Source of the DNA: Helicobacteraceae bacterium
Lineage (GTDB): Bacteria > Campylobacterota > Campylobacteria > Campylobacterales > SZUA-545
Reading direction: 5' to 3'
Length of the DNA: 25,252 bases
Assembly: GCA_031275395.1 (NCBI GenBank)
Contig: JAISOU010000004.1
Coordinates: 1 to 25,252 of the forward strand
Part shown: positions 7,656 to 15,341 of the stretch, piece by piece
Position numbering within the stretch: position 1 is the stretch's first letter
Layout of the letters: the number at the start of each line of letters is the position of its first letter
The notes under the pieces: generated by a model
Seen by the model: the letters and a program-made list of their open reading frames with translations, nothing else
Told to the model about the DNA's origin: nothing
The model's database searches: none
Program-made: the position numbers and the translations under genes

Positions 7656-8045
7656 TCAGGCGACTACCTCAACCTCGGCGGGGTCGCTTTGCCACAAGCC
7701 GTGCTTGGTGCAGTAGCTAAGCGCCGTTAATTTAAGGTTTTTGTTAGGCACGATAAAAAAGGTAACCTCCGCCTGACCTTTATTGCCTTGACCGCCGTTT
7801 ATGCCGCTAATAAGCGTGGCAGTCGCCAAAAGCGTTTCTCGATCAAATAGTTTGATCTCGTTGATATAGTGATCGGTATCGTCGGGGTGCGAATAGTTTT
7901 TGCCCAAACGGACGTTCACCGCCAATTTTTCTCCCGCTTTCGCGCTCTTTGCGACCGTAATAAAGGGCGAATGACGATCGATATAATCCTTCTTCGCCTC
8001 TTTCTCTTCGGGCGATAGCTCGACGTATGCGTTTATAGTCGGCAT
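7656..8045 (-). CDS. Superoxide reductase (class II, neelaredoxin-like)
   Basis: Reduces superoxide to peroxide without making oxygen, a defence common in anaerobes and microaerophiles. The mononuclear iron ligands are visible: His25 ('DRHSPFI'), His53 and His59 ('HPDDTDHYI'), and the C-terminal 'YCTKHGLW' with Cys112 and His115. At 129 residues it matches the one-iron class II enzymes; there is no N-terminal desulforedoxin domain. The usual Glu-Lys before the first His ligand is Asp23-Arg24 here, a conservative but notable change, because these residues guide substrate and protonation. A very good ribosome binding site (AGGAGG, about 7 bases upstream) and an own promoter suggest strong independent expression. 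It is probably cytoplasmic, as no signal peptide is seen. Confidence 0.9.
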   Translation of the reverse strand: MPTINAYVELSPEEKEAKKDYIDRHSPFITVAKSAKAGEKLAVNVRLGKNYSHPDDTDHYINEIKLFDRETLLATATLISGINGGQGNKGQAEVTFFIVPNKNLKLTALSYCTKHGLWQSDPAEVEVVA

Positions 8046-8094
8046 TTTTTCCTCCTAGACTGAAAATTCGCGCCAAAAATTACGACGCGATCGT

Positions 8095-8116
8095 ATTATA
8101 ACAAATCAGACTTAAA
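8095..8116 (-). promoter_or_regulatory. Promoter of the superoxide reductase gene
   Basis: On the minus strand, TTTAAGTCTG (8107-8116) is followed after ATTTGT by TATAAT (8095-8100), 49 bases before the ATG. This resembles the vegetative sigma-70 promoter described for Campylobacter jejuni, which has TTTAAGTnTT, a T-rich -16 region and TATAAT. It is the best promoter match in the window. Confidence 0.6.
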
Positions 8117-8131
8117 TACTCTTATTCAAGA

Positions 8132-8689
8132 TCAATTACCCGTCTTAACCTCTTTGATCGTCGCTTTTTTGATCTCCTGCTTGTCGATCGGCTTGTTTGC
8201 GCGATCGGCGTCGACGCTCTCGATCTTCTTGACGACCTCTTGTCCTTTGATCACGCGCCCAAAAATGGTGTGGCGGTTGTTTAGCCACTCCGTTTTAACG
8301 GTGGTGATAAAAAACTGCGATCCGTTGGTTTTTGGTCCCGCGTTTGCCATTGCGAGCAGGTAAGGCTCGTTAAAAGTCGCCGTCGCGCTAAACTCGTCCT
8401 CAAACGGCGCGCCCCAGATCGACTCTCCGCCGCGCCCCGTTCCCGTAGGATCGCCGCCTTGGATCATAAAATCCTTGATAACGCGATGAAAGATCAACCC
8501 GTCGTAATAGCCGTTTTTGACGTGGGTCGTAAAGTTTTCGACCGCCTTCGGCGCAATTTCTGGCGTCAGTTCGATCTCGATCGTCCCTTGCGTCGTTTCT
8601 AAAACCGCGATTTGTTTCACGTTTGCTCCTAGCGCTTCCAGAGCGACAAGCAAAATCGCGCATACAGCCGCGCCAATTCGTCTTGACAT
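8132..8689 (-). CDS. ppiA: Secreted peptidyl-prolyl cis-trans isomerase, cyclophilin type
   Basis: Catalyses proline isomerisation during protein folding. The N terminus 'MSRRIGAAVCAILLVALEALGA' is a signal peptide with predicted cleavage around residues 20-22, so it acts in the periplasm. The cyclophilin core is complete: 'GLIFHRVIKDFMIQGGDPTG' with the catalytic Arg, 'MANAGPKTNGSQFFIT' and 'WLNNRHTIFGRV' with the conserved Trp and His. The length is 185 residues including the signal. AAGGAG lies about 5 bases upstream of the ATG, and CATAAT (8718-8723, minus strand) is a candidate -10. It is transcribed divergently from the chemoreceptor gene. It may be cotranscribed with the SOR gene downstream, though that gene seems to have its own promoter. 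Confidence 0.93.
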   Translation of the reverse strand: MSRRIGAAVCAILLVALEALGANVKQIAVLETTQGTIEIELTPEIAPKAVENFTTHVKNGYYDGLIFHRVIKDFMIQGGDPTGTGRGGESIWGAPFEDEFSATATFNEPYLLAMANAGPKTNGSQFFITTVKTEWLNNRHTIFGRVIKGQEVVKKIESVDADRANKPIDKQEIKKATIKEVKTGN

Positions 8690-8717
8690 ACTTGCTCCTT
8701 AATAAAGATGAAACCTT

Positions 8718-8723
8718 ATTATG
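8718..8723 (-). promoter_or_regulatory. Candidate -10 of the cyclophilin gene
   Basis: CATAAT on the minus strand, 28 bases before the ATG, with AAGGAG between. No clear -35 element. Confidence 0.4.
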
Positions 8724-8752
8724 CGACAAAACGCCTTGTAGCGCCAATGTGA

Positions 8753-8758
8753 TACAAT
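8753..8758 (+). promoter_or_regulatory. Candidate -10 of the chemoreceptor gene
   Basis: TACAAT preceded by GA, 29 bases before the ATG at 8788, in the divergent gap with the cyclophilin gene. A second element nearby, GCCGATTA (8768-8775), looks like a sigma-28 -10 but lacks a -35 partner. Confidence 0.4.
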
Positions 8759-8787
8759 AGGAATATTGCCGATTAACGGAGTTTTTT

Positions 8788-10392
8788 ATGTTTGCGCGTC
8801 TGTCGCCAAAAAAATTATCCGCAAAGATCCTATTTACGCTTCTCGTTTTTTTCGGCGTCGGATTTTTCTCCCTATTCTTATATCTAAAAGCCGACTACAA
8901 TTCGCTTATCTCCGAAAATACCAAAAGAAACGCCTACGTCTTGGGCGATTCGATCTTTCAAACGCTAAATATGGCTATGGATCTTGGAAACAAAGAGGCG
9001 ATCGACGGCTCGAAAGAAAAGGCAAGGGCGCTAGAGAGCGTCGCGGGTTTGAATCTGATTCGATCGCCAAAGGTAATAGAGCTTTACGGAGAGGGCGAAA
9101 CGGCGGCGCAGGACAATTTGATCAAAGAGGTCTTGGCGAGCGCTAAAAGCGTAATAGTAGAAAAAGAGGAGAACGGCGAGCATATCATTCGGCTGATCGA
9201 TCCTCTGATCGCAAACGAAAGCTGTCTAAACTGTCATATCGACTCCAAGATCGGCGAAACTTTGGGGGCGATCGACCTGCGCATTTCAATGGCGGATTCC
9301 GACGCGACAATCCGAAACTCGCAGATTAAGATCGCGATCGCTATGTTTGGCGCGTCCGTTTTGCTGACGATCGTTTTTCAACTATTTTTCCGTAAAGAGC
9401 TTTTATCGCCAATAAAAGAGTTAGAGCAAATCAGCGCCGATCTAGCGGGTAGCGAGGGCGATTTAACAAGAAGGCTTAACTTTAATCGCGGCGACGAGTT
9501 AAGCGACGCTACGCGCTACGTCGACGCGTTTATAGATAAGATACAGGGGACGGTTAACGCCGCCAAAGACGCGGGGAAAGAAACGTTGGGCGCGGGCGAA
9601 TCGCTTAAGGAGATCGCGGGAAGGATCAGGACTGACATTCAAAACCAGAACAATATGACGAAAGAAACAAGCGACTCTTTACATAATATCTACGACGGAT
9701 TAAACGAAAGCGAAAAAGCGACAAGCGCGACAAGCGACGACTTAAAAAAGACCGCCGTTACCCTCGACGAGTTTGCAAACAAGTTTTCCGCAATTTCTAA
9801 TCAGATCGCGCAAACGAGCGAGAAAGAAACGCAAATTAGCGAACGGCTCGCGGCGCTAAACAACGACGCTAATCAGGCTAGAAAAGCGCTTGAAATTATT
9901 AGAGATATTTCCGATCAGACAAATCTTTTAGCCTTAAACGCGGCAATCGAGGCGGCGCGGGCGGGAGAAGCGGGACGCGGCTTTTCGGTCGTAGCCGACG
10001 AGGTGCGAAAACTTGCCGAGCGAACGCAAAAAAGTCTTGCCGAGATCGACGCGACGATTAACAAACTGGTTCAGGCGATCGGCGATTGCGCGGAAGATAT
10101 GAGCGATAGCGCGGCTGATATGAGCGCGATCGCTAACGACGCTTTACAAATTAGAGGCAAAGCTACAGAAACAACCGAAATGATGAACGAGAGCGCTAAG
10201 GTCGCGCGTAGTTCCGTAACGCTCTGCGCGGGTATTGCAAAACAGGTTGAATCGCTAGTTACCTATGTAAACGAGGTTTCTTCTCTTTCGGAAAAAAACG
10301 CGAAAAGCGTCGATATGGTTTCCGATATTGCGGCTAAAATTTTGGGTTTAGCGAAAGATTTGAATACGAAATTAGAACTTTTTAGATCCTAA
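8788..10392 (+). CDS. Methyl-accepting chemotaxis protein with periplasmic c-type haem motif
   Basis: Transmembrane chemoreceptor of 534 residues. TM1 is about residues 14-33, the periplasmic domain 34-180, TM2 about 181-201, HAMP about 202-255, then a long coiled-coil signalling domain. The hairpin tip '[38 protein letters not shown]' region (376-413) is the CheA/CheW contact and is intact. The periplasmic domain holds one CxxCH (Cys146-His150, 'ESCLNCHID'), the covalent c-type haem attachment motif, followed by 'GETLGAIDL', and has 'GDSIFQTL' near its start. The same two blocks occur in the proteins starting at 17947 and 19382. It would sense redox state or a haem ligand such as oxygen or NO; the ligand is not knowable from sequence. 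No C-terminal CheR-binding pentapeptide is seen. CGGAG precedes the ATG by 8 bases. Confidence 0.93.
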   Translation: MFARLSPKKLSAKILFTLLVFFGVGFFSLFLYLKADYNSLISENTKRNAYVLGDSIFQTLNMAMDLGNKEAIDGSKEKARALESVAGLNLIRSPKVIELYGEGETAAQDNLIKEVLASAKSVIVEKEENGEHIIRLIDPLIANESCLNCHIDSKIGETLGAIDLRISMADSDATIRNSQIKIAIAMFGASVLLTIVFQLFFRKELLSPIKELEQISADLAGSEGDLTRRLNFNRGDELSDATRYVDAFIDKIQGTVNAAKDAGKETLGAGESLKEIAGRIRTDIQNQNNMTKETSDSLHNIYDGLNESEKATSATSDDLKKTAVTLDEFANKFSAISNQIAQTSEKETQISERLAALNNDANQARKALEIIRDISDQTNLLALNAAIEAARAGEAGRGFSVVADEVRKLAERTQKSLAEIDATINKLVQAIGDCAEDMSDSAADMSAIANDALQIRGKATETTEMMNESAKVARSSVTLCAGIAKQVESLVTYVNEVSSLSEKNAKSVDMVSDIAAKILGLAKDLNTKLELFRS

Positions 10393-10418
10393 TTATTTAT
10401 ACTTAAGGAAACTTTTTT

Positions 10419-10424
10419 TACAAT
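10419..10424 (+). promoter_or_regulatory. Candidate -10 before the 149-residue gene
   Basis: TACAAT directly after a run of seven T, 27 bases before the ATG at 10452; the T-rich upstream region fits promoters of this phylum, which often lack a -35 hexamer. Confidence 0.4.
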
Positions 10425-10451
10425 GCGTAACTTGCAATAAAGGAGCAAATA

Positions 10452-10901
10452 ATGGCAAGGTCAGTAGATTACACTCGTTACACCGAGGAGTTGGGCAACA
10501 TTTTAGAGTTGTCGGAAGCGATTAACCGCTACACGTCTGGCGGTCGGAGAAGAACGCGGGTCGCAAAAGCGCCTAAGGCTCAAAACGATCGTCTGCTTGT
10601 AAAGCTGTTAAAAACAAAATACGCTTTAAGCGAAGGCGACGTCGGCAACATTCTGAAAATTGTCGAGGGCAAAGCGGCGACCGCCGTAAAAACGAAAACG
10701 AGCGCAAGTTTAAGCGAAGAAGATCGCGCTAAACTCAAAAGAGAGATCGACGCGCTAATTGCCAAAATTGGTATTACGATTCGCGCCGAAAATCTTAGCG
10801 AAGTCGAATACTTGCGCAAGATTAAAGGCAACTTGTCCGTTCGCAAAGGCAAAATTTTAGCCGTTGTACATCCTACAAGAACGCCTAAGGCGAAAGCCTA
10901 G
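10452..10901 (+). CDS. Unrecognised small basic protein
   Basis: I do not recognise this 149-residue protein. It starts MARSVDYTRYTEELGNILEL, has a basic stretch 'GGRRRTRVAKAPKAQ' at about 30-44, then a probable helical region ('NDRLLVKLLKTKYALSEGDVGNILKIVEGKA'), a charged helix ('SEEDRAKLKREIDALIAKIGI') and a Lys/Arg-rich tail. It has no signal peptide, membrane segment or cysteine and is strongly basic overall, so nucleic-acid or ribosome binding is possible but unproven. A strong ribosome binding site (AAGGAG, 8 bases upstream) and a candidate promoter support it as a real gene. Its TAG stop lies in the palindrome CTAG (10898-10901), which also supplies the stop of the convergent gene. Confidence 0.8.
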   Translation: MARSVDYTRYTEELGNILELSEAINRYTSGGRRRTRVAKAPKAQNDRLLVKLLKTKYALSEGDVGNILKIVEGKAATAVKTKTSASLSEEDRAKLKREIDALIAKIGITIRAENLSEVEYLRKIKGNLSVRKGKILAVVHPTRTPKAKA

Positions 10902-11308
10902 TTCGTTTTTAGATAGGCGATCAGATTTAAGGCCGCTTCTTTCAGGGGCGGCGTTAGATTTTCGTCGTATCGGAAGGCTTTACCCCCGACTGAAAAGACG
11001 AGGAAGTCGATCTTTGCGCCGTAAAGTTTTTGAGCCGCTAAGACTAGCGACCATGGCGAAATAGCGTGAGCAAAAATATCCTCTTTTTTTGGTAGGGGAA
11101 CCGCAAAAACGCCGACTGGCGCATCAATGTTTATATCTACGAAAATCGTTTTGCGAAATTGCGCTAAAATTGGGGTCAATTCCGGCGTTAATTGTAAAAC
11201 TTCTAAACACTCGTAGCGCCTATTTTTCCTAAGCGATCGCGCCACAAAGTTTCCAAATCCGTCGTCCTGACGAAGCGAATTTCCATATCCGATCAAAAGC
11301 GTTTTCAT
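10898..11308 (-). CDS. Hydrogenase maturation protease (HycI/HoxW-type)
   Basis: Nickel-dependent endopeptidase that trims the C terminus of a [NiFe]-hydrogenase large subunit after nickel insertion. The N-terminal 'LIGYGNSLRQDDGFG' (5-19) is the family motif, with the nickel-binding acidic residue at Asp16; Asp58 ('FVDIN') and His81 ('HAISPWSLVLAAQKLYG') are the likely other ligands. The 'H..sP..LL.LA..LYG' form fits proteases of group 3 type hydrogenases better than HybD. The length of 136 residues is near the lower end of the family. No hydrogenase structural genes are in the window, so its substrate is encoded elsewhere. It is divergent from bioA and convergent with the 149-residue gene, sharing a CTAG stop. 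Confidence 0.87.
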   Translation of the reverse strand: MKTLLIGYGNSLRQDDGFGNFVARSLRKNRRYECLEVLQLTPELTPILAQFRKTIFVDINIDAPVGVFAVPLPKKEDIFAHAISPWSLVLAAQKLYGAKIDFLVFSVGGKAFRYDENLTPPLKEAALNLIAYLKTN

Positions 11309-11327
11309 ATTAAGCGCTCCGCAAGAG

Positions 11328-11333
11328 TATAAT
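11328..11333 (+). promoter_or_regulatory. Candidate -10 of bioA
   Basis: Perfect TATAAT in the 70-base divergent gap between the hydrogenase protease gene and bioA, 45 bases before the bioA TTG start. Confidence 0.5.
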
Positions 11334-11378
11334 TTTGCGATTATTATGGCAAAGAAGCGATGAAATAGGGGAAAGCGT

Positions 11379-12677
11379 TTGGCTTTATTGAACGATCAAC
11401 TAACAAAGCGCGATCTAGCGCATATTTGGCACCCCTGCTCTCAAATGAGCGAATATCGTAGCGGAAAACTACCGCTTTTGGCGATCGAAAGGGGGGAAGG
11501 CGTTTGGCTTTACGATTACGACGGAGCGCGTTATCTTGACGCTATCAGCAGTTGGTGGGTGAATCTTTTCGGGCATAGCCAGCCATATATTGCCGAAGCG
11601 ATCGCGCGGCAGGCGCGAAGCCTTGAACATTGCATTTTCGCGGGCTACACGCACGAGGGGGCGACCAGATTAGCCGAACGGATCGTCAAGATCGCGCCGA
11701 AAGGATTAAACCGCGTATTCTTCGCCGACAACGGATCGGCGGCGGTAGAGGTTTCGCTAAAGATGGCTTTTCACTATTTCGCAAATCGCGGCGAAAACCG
11801 CCCTTTGGTTATCTCGCTGGCGGGCGGCTATCACGGCGAAACGCTAGGGGCTTTGGCGGCGGGCGGCGCGGAGCTGTATAAGCGGATATACGCGCCGATT
11901 TTGATTCAAACGCTTCAGGCAAAATCCCCCGCGCTATGCGAGGAAAAAGAGGCGATCGCCGATATGCGCCGCTTGCTAGAAGAGAATAGAGGCAAAGTCT
12001 GCGCCGCGATCGTCGAACCGCTCGTGCAGTGCGCGGGCGATATGGCTATGTATGATCCAAGCTATTTAAGGGCGTTGCGCAACTTGTGCGACGAGTTTGA
12101 CGTTTTGTTGATCGCGGACGAGATCGCGACGGGCTTTGGGCGAACGGGGACGATGTTCGCGTTTGATCAAACGGACGTTTCGCCCGATTTAACGACGCTT
12201 TCAAAAGGTTTAACGGGCGGATTCCTGCCGCTCTCTCTCGTTTTGACGAGCGATCGCATATACGAGGCGTTCTGCCTCGACGATTACGGCGAAAAAACCT
12301 TTTTACATTCGCACAGCTACACTGGCAACGCGATCGCCTGCGCGGCGGCAAACGCGACGCTGGATATTTTTGAAAGCCGCGACGTGATTGGCGAAAATAA
12401 AATTAAGGCTCGCTTAATCGCCGATCGCCTATCGATCGTCGCTAAAAATAAGCGCGTCGCGAACGCCCGTCAAAAAGGTATGATCGCGGCGTTTGATCTA
12501 ATCGGCGTAAAGTATAATCGCGATCTAACCGTCCGCGTAACCCGCGAAGCGATCAAACGCGGCGTTATGTTTCGCCCGCTCGGAAAAACTATCTACGTTA
12601 TGCCGCCGTACGCGATCGCTCATAGCGAAATCGACTTTCTTTTCGACGCGATCGAGGAGATAATCGCCGCGCTTTAA
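11379..12677 (+). CDS. bioA: Adenosylmethionine-8-amino-7-oxononanoate aminotransferase
   Basis: PLP enzyme of biotin synthesis that makes 7,8-diaminopelargonate from 8-amino-7-oxononanoate, with S-adenosylmethionine as amino donor. 'HIWHPCSQM' (15-23), 'SSWWVNLFGH' (57-66), 'FADNGSAAVEVSLKMA' (115-130), 'GGYHGET' (149-155), 'ADEIATGFGRTG' (246-257, with the PLP-binding Asp247) and Lys276 ('LSKGLTGG') are typical of BioA and separate it from other class III aminotransferases. The length is 432 residues, as usual. The start is TTG, preceded by AGGGGAA; the nearest upstream ATG (11360) is out of frame and stops at once. It stands alone, with no other bio gene in the window. Confidence 0.95.
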   Translation: MALLNDQLTKRDLAHIWHPCSQMSEYRSGKLPLLAIERGEGVWLYDYDGARYLDAISSWWVNLFGHSQPYIAEAIARQARSLEHCIFAGYTHEGATRLAERIVKIAPKGLNRVFFADNGSAAVEVSLKMAFHYFANRGENRPLVISLAGGYHGETLGALAAGGAELYKRIYAPILIQTLQAKSPALCEEKEAIADMRRLLEENRGKVCAAIVEPLVQCAGDMAMYDPSYLRALRNLCDEFDVLLIADEIATGFGRTGTMFAFDQTDVSPDLTTLSKGLTGGFLPLSLVLTSDRIYEAFCLDDYGEKTFLHSHSYTGNAIACAAANATLDIFESRDVIGENKIKARLIADRLSIVAKNKRVANARQKGMIAAFDLIGVKYNRDLTVRVTREAIKRGVMFRPLGKTIYVMPPYAIAHSEIDFLFDAIEEIIAAL

Positions 12678-12727
12678 TCGCTCTTTTTTCGTTCTCGGTT
12701 ACGAAAAAGACAAGCGGTAATTCAAGT

Positions 12728-12733
12728 TATAAT
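12728..12733 (+). promoter_or_regulatory. Candidate -10 of the secreted 371-residue protein
   Basis: Perfect TATAAT 19 bases before the ATG, followed by AAAGGAG. It implies a very short leader of about 12 bases. Confidence 0.5.
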
Positions 12734-12752
12734 AGCAAATAAAAGGAGCGGT

Positions 12753-13868
12753 ATGAAAAAGTTTTTTGCGTTGTCGCTGTTGTGCGTTTGTTCGCTTTTA
12801 GCCGATAAAGGCTATACGCGGTTTGGAGCTTTTGAGGTTCGGACGGCCGTTTCAAAAGACGGGGTTACTACATTGGAGGTTTTTAAGGATAAAAAGCCTT
12901 TTCAAACGATAGAGGCGCAAAAGATTCTGCGCGACTGGACAAACGAGCGGTGCTACGTTAACTTTCTCTTTAACGGGATTTACGGCAAGGACGACGCGGA
13001 CAGCTTCGGGTGGATATGTAAAAGCGGCGAAGGCGCTTGGGAATTTAGTTACGACGCTGAAAAAAGCGAGTTTGCTTACGCGGGGCCGATTGAGTGGCTT
13101 TGGTTCTCGGACGAGATGAAAGAGGCAAAAGATTTTCATATCGGGGCGGGATATATTACAAGCGAGCAGGCAGGTTATAAGAAAATATACATATTTCAAA
13201 AACCGTCAAATAGAATGGTTCAAACGATAGAGGGTAATTTCAGCGGCGACGCTGGTTATTGCGAAGGTAATTGTATAGCGATCGACGACTATAATTTTGA
13301 CGGTTTTGAGGACTTTTCGCTTTTTGGAGAGTATGACGCGGGCTATTCAACCCGCCTCTATTTTCTATACGACCCTAAGAAAAAAGAGTTCTTTTTAAGC
13401 GAAATTGACGGCGCAAATCTACTCTTTGACCAAAAAACCAAAACGGTTACTTCGTCTTTTGAGGGAAAAGATTTAACATATAAGATAGAAAATAACAAAT
13501 TGAAGCTAATTAAAGAGAGTTGCTACGCGAAGGATAACGAATGGGAAGAGGACGAGTTTGAGCATAATTGCGAATACGCCGGTAGATTTACGCATTTGAT
13601 CTCGGTCGGGTTAAAAAATAACTTTGAGCTGGAAATCGCAATAAACGCCGACAATACAAAAGGGATCGCGCGTTATAGAGGGCAAAAAGAGTTTCTCGAT
13701 CTCGCTCTAAAGCAAAAGGTTAAAAACGATCTGATCTTTGACGAAAAGTATAAAGGCGAGATAACGGGGAGTTACGCGCTAACTATCGGCGAATACGGCG
13801 CGGTCATAAAAGCCTCTTATATACGCAAAAAAGACGGTAAAAGATTTAATTTAGAAACGACGGAGTAG
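12753..13868 (+). CDS. Secreted protein of unknown function with a calcium-type loop
   Basis: A 371-residue exported protein. The N terminus 'MKKFFALSLLCVCSLLA' is a signal peptide with predicted cleavage after Ala17; there is no good lipobox, so it is likely soluble in the periplasm. The mature part is rich in aromatic and charged residues and predicted beta strands. At 179-187 'DYNFDGFED' is a D-x-N-x-D-G-x-x-D loop like those that bind calcium, followed by a 'YSTRLYFLYDPKKKEFF' strand pair, an arrangement that recalls XAC2610-type proteins; I cannot assign the family. The cysteines at 67, 89, 170 and 174 could form disulfides. A good ribosome binding site (AAAGGAG) and its own TATAAT suggest a single-gene unit. 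Confidence 0.85.
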   Translation: MKKFFALSLLCVCSLLADKGYTRFGAFEVRTAVSKDGVTTLEVFKDKKPFQTIEAQKILRDWTNERCYVNFLFNGIYGKDDADSFGWICKSGEGAWEFSYDAEKSEFAYAGPIEWLWFSDEMKEAKDFHIGAGYITSEQAGYKKIYIFQKPSNRMVQTIEGNFSGDAGYCEGNCIAIDDYNFDGFEDFSLFGEYDAGYSTRLYFLYDPKKKEFFLSEIDGANLLFDQKTKTVTSSFEGKDLTYKIENNKLKLIKESCYAKDNEWEEDEFEHNCEYAGRFTHLISVGLKNNFELEIAINADNTKGIARYRGQKEFLDLALKQKVKNDLIFDEKYKGEITGSYALTIGEYGAVIKASYIRKKDGKRFNLETTE

Positions 13869-13921
13869 CGCGTCGCCGATCGCCTGCTTCGCCTTTTGCT
13901 CGGCGTTGAAAATTCGCGGGA

Positions 13922-13927
13922 TATAAT
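13922..13927 (+). promoter_or_regulatory. Candidate -10 upstream of pglE
   Basis: Perfect TATAAT, 85 bases before the pglE ATG. A second, weaker candidate TATGCT (13983-13988), preceded by T-rich sequence, is closer. Either could drive pglE. Confidence 0.35.
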
Positions 13928-14012
13928 CGCCGATCTAAAAAACGCGCCGGCATAACGGATCGGGCATTTTTGCAATTTTTGTTATGCTTTTGGAAAATTA
14001 AGGATAGCGAAT

Positions 14013-15119
14013 ATGGCGCGGGATCGTATTTTTCTTTCGCCGCCGCATATGGGCGGTTTTGAAAAGGCGTTTATCGATATGGCGTTCGAGAAAAACTATA
14101 TCGCGCCGCTTGGCGAAAACGTTACGGGTTTTGAAGAAGACGTAAAATCTTTTACGGGCGCGAAAAACGCGCTGGCGCTCTCCAGCGGCACGGCGGCGAT
14201 TCATCTTGCGTTAAAGGCGTTTAATATCGGCGCGTCCGATCGCGTAGCGGCGAGTTCTTTTACCTTTATAGGTTCGGTTTCCCCGATCTGGTTTGTCGGC
14301 GCGGAGCCTATCTTTATCGATAGCGACGAGGCAAGCTGGAATCTGGATCCGTCGCTTTTCGAGAGCGCTTGCAAAAAATATCGCCCCAAAGCGCTGATCG
14401 TAACTCATATTTACGGGCAAGCCGCCGATCTTGATTCGATCCGCGATCTATGCGATCGCTACGGCGTTATTTTGATCGAGGACGCGGCGGAATCGCTCGG
14501 CGCGACTTACAAAGGCAAATATACGGGCGCGATCGCGCAGGCGGGCGTTTATTCTTTCAACGGCAACAAAATTATCACGACGAGCGGCGGCGGAATGTTG
14601 GTCGCCCCAGACGAGGCGATCGTAAAACGGGCGTTTTTTTTGGCGACGCAAGCAAGAGAAAACGCGCCGCATTACGAACACCGCGAAGTAGGCTACAACT
14701 ACCGAATGAGCAATATCGTAGCGGGGATCGGGCGCGGACAGATGAAGGTTTTGGAAAGCCGCGTCAAACGGCGGCGCGAGATTTTCTCCTTTTACCGCGA
14801 CGCTTTGCGCGATCTGCCGATCGGTTTTATGCCGGAATTACCAAATACGCGCGGGAATCGCTGGCTAACGACTATTACGATCGAAGATCGCAAAATAACG
14901 CCCGAACGTTTGCGCCTCGCGCTGGAGGCGGAAAATATCGAATCGCGCCCGTTTTGGAAACCTATGCATCTGCAACCGGTCTTTCAAAACGCGAAACAAA
15001 TAACGAGCGGCGTAAGCGAAAAACTCTTTAACAAAGGTCTGTGCCTGCCTAGCGGCGCTGCGGCGACAAACGATGAGTTGGAGCTGATCGTCCGAACGAT
15101 CAAAAGCGTCTTTGATTGA
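14013..15119 (+). CDS. pglE: UDP-4-keto-6-deoxy-GlcNAc C4 aminotransferase (PglE-like)
   Basis: PLP-dependent aminotransferase of the DegT/DnrJ/EryC1 family. In Campylobacter PglE makes UDP-4-amino-4,6-dideoxy-GlcNAc, the precursor of di-N-acetylbacillosamine used in protein N-glycosylation. The start 'RIFLSPPHMGG', 'NYIAPLGENV' (28-37), 'NALALSSGTAAIHLALK' (52-68), 'EDAAESLGATYKGK' (156-169), the PLP lysine Lys186 in 'SFNGNKIITTSGGG', 'ATQARENAPHYEH' and 'GYNYRMSNI' closely follow C. jejuni PglE as I recall it. The length is 368 residues. It has AAGGA 8 bases upstream. No other glycosylation gene is adjacent, unlike in Campylobacter where pglE lies in the pgl locus, so a role in another amino-sugar pathway such as lipopolysaccharide is possible. 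Confidence 0.9.
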   Translation: MARDRIFLSPPHMGGFEKAFIDMAFEKNYIAPLGENVTGFEEDVKSFTGAKNALALSSGTAAIHLALKAFNIGASDRVAASSFTFIGSVSPIWFVGAEPIFIDSDEASWNLDPSLFESACKKYRPKALIVTHIYGQAADLDSIRDLCDRYGVILIEDAAESLGATYKGKYTGAIAQAGVYSFNGNKIITTSGGGMLVAPDEAIVKRAFFLATQARENAPHYEHREVGYNYRMSNIVAGIGRGQMKVLESRVKRRREIFSFYRDALRDLPIGFMPELPNTRGNRWLTTITIEDRKITPERLRLALEAENIESRPFWKPMHLQPVFQNAKQITSGVSEKLFNKGLCLPSGAAATNDELELIVRTIKSVFD

Positions 15120-15139
15120 TCCTTGAGTAGAATACGCCG

Positions 15140-15319
15140 ATGAAAGCTATAAAAACAGTCACGCAGATCTATTTATTCTCGTCGTTATCGGCTTTTTGGG
15201 ACGTAACCTATTCCGATTTGCCGCAAATCGAGCGCGATATGAACGCCCTCGATCTTGAAAATCTTGAAATCAGGGTCGCGGGCGCTTTTACGGAAGCGAT
15301 TAAGCGGCGTTCGCAATAA
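15140..15319 (+). CDS. Possible 59-residue small protein
   Basis: An ATG-started frame of 59 codons fills most of the 222-base gap between pglE and the diguanylate cyclase gene, on the same strand. It begins MKAIKTVTQIYLFSSLSAFW and ends EAIKRRSQ, with an acidic middle ('DLPQIERDMNALDLENLEI'). No family is recognised and the ribosome binding site is poor. The first 20 residues are moderately hydrophobic but not a convincing signal peptide. It may be a genuine small gene or a decayed one. Confidence 0.4.
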   Translation: MKAIKTVTQIYLFSSLSAFWDVTYSDLPQIERDMNALDLENLEIRVAGAFTEAIKRRSQ

Positions 15320-15341
15320 AAACTAACCACGAAAGGTCTTT

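Noticed and set aside
8768-8775. GCCGATTA resembling a sigma-28 (FliA) -10 before the chemoreceptor
   Set aside because: No TAAA-type -35 at the proper distance; a nearby TACAAT explains expression as well.
12684-12709. AT-rich hairpin after bioA
   Set aside because: Only three G-C pairs and no T run after it on either strand; not a credible terminator.
13874-13905. Inverted repeat CGCCGA/TCGGCG as terminator of the secreted protein gene
   Set aside because: Six base pairs with a 20-base loop and no T run.
13851-13934. Minus-strand 27-codon open stretch with protein-like composition after the secreted protein gene
   Set aside because: Bounded by stops, no start, overlaps the end of the plus-strand gene; probably an effect of the CGATCG-rich composition.
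14450-15031. 193-codon plus-strand frame inside pglE
   Set aside because: Arg-rich shadow of the pglE frame, no family features.
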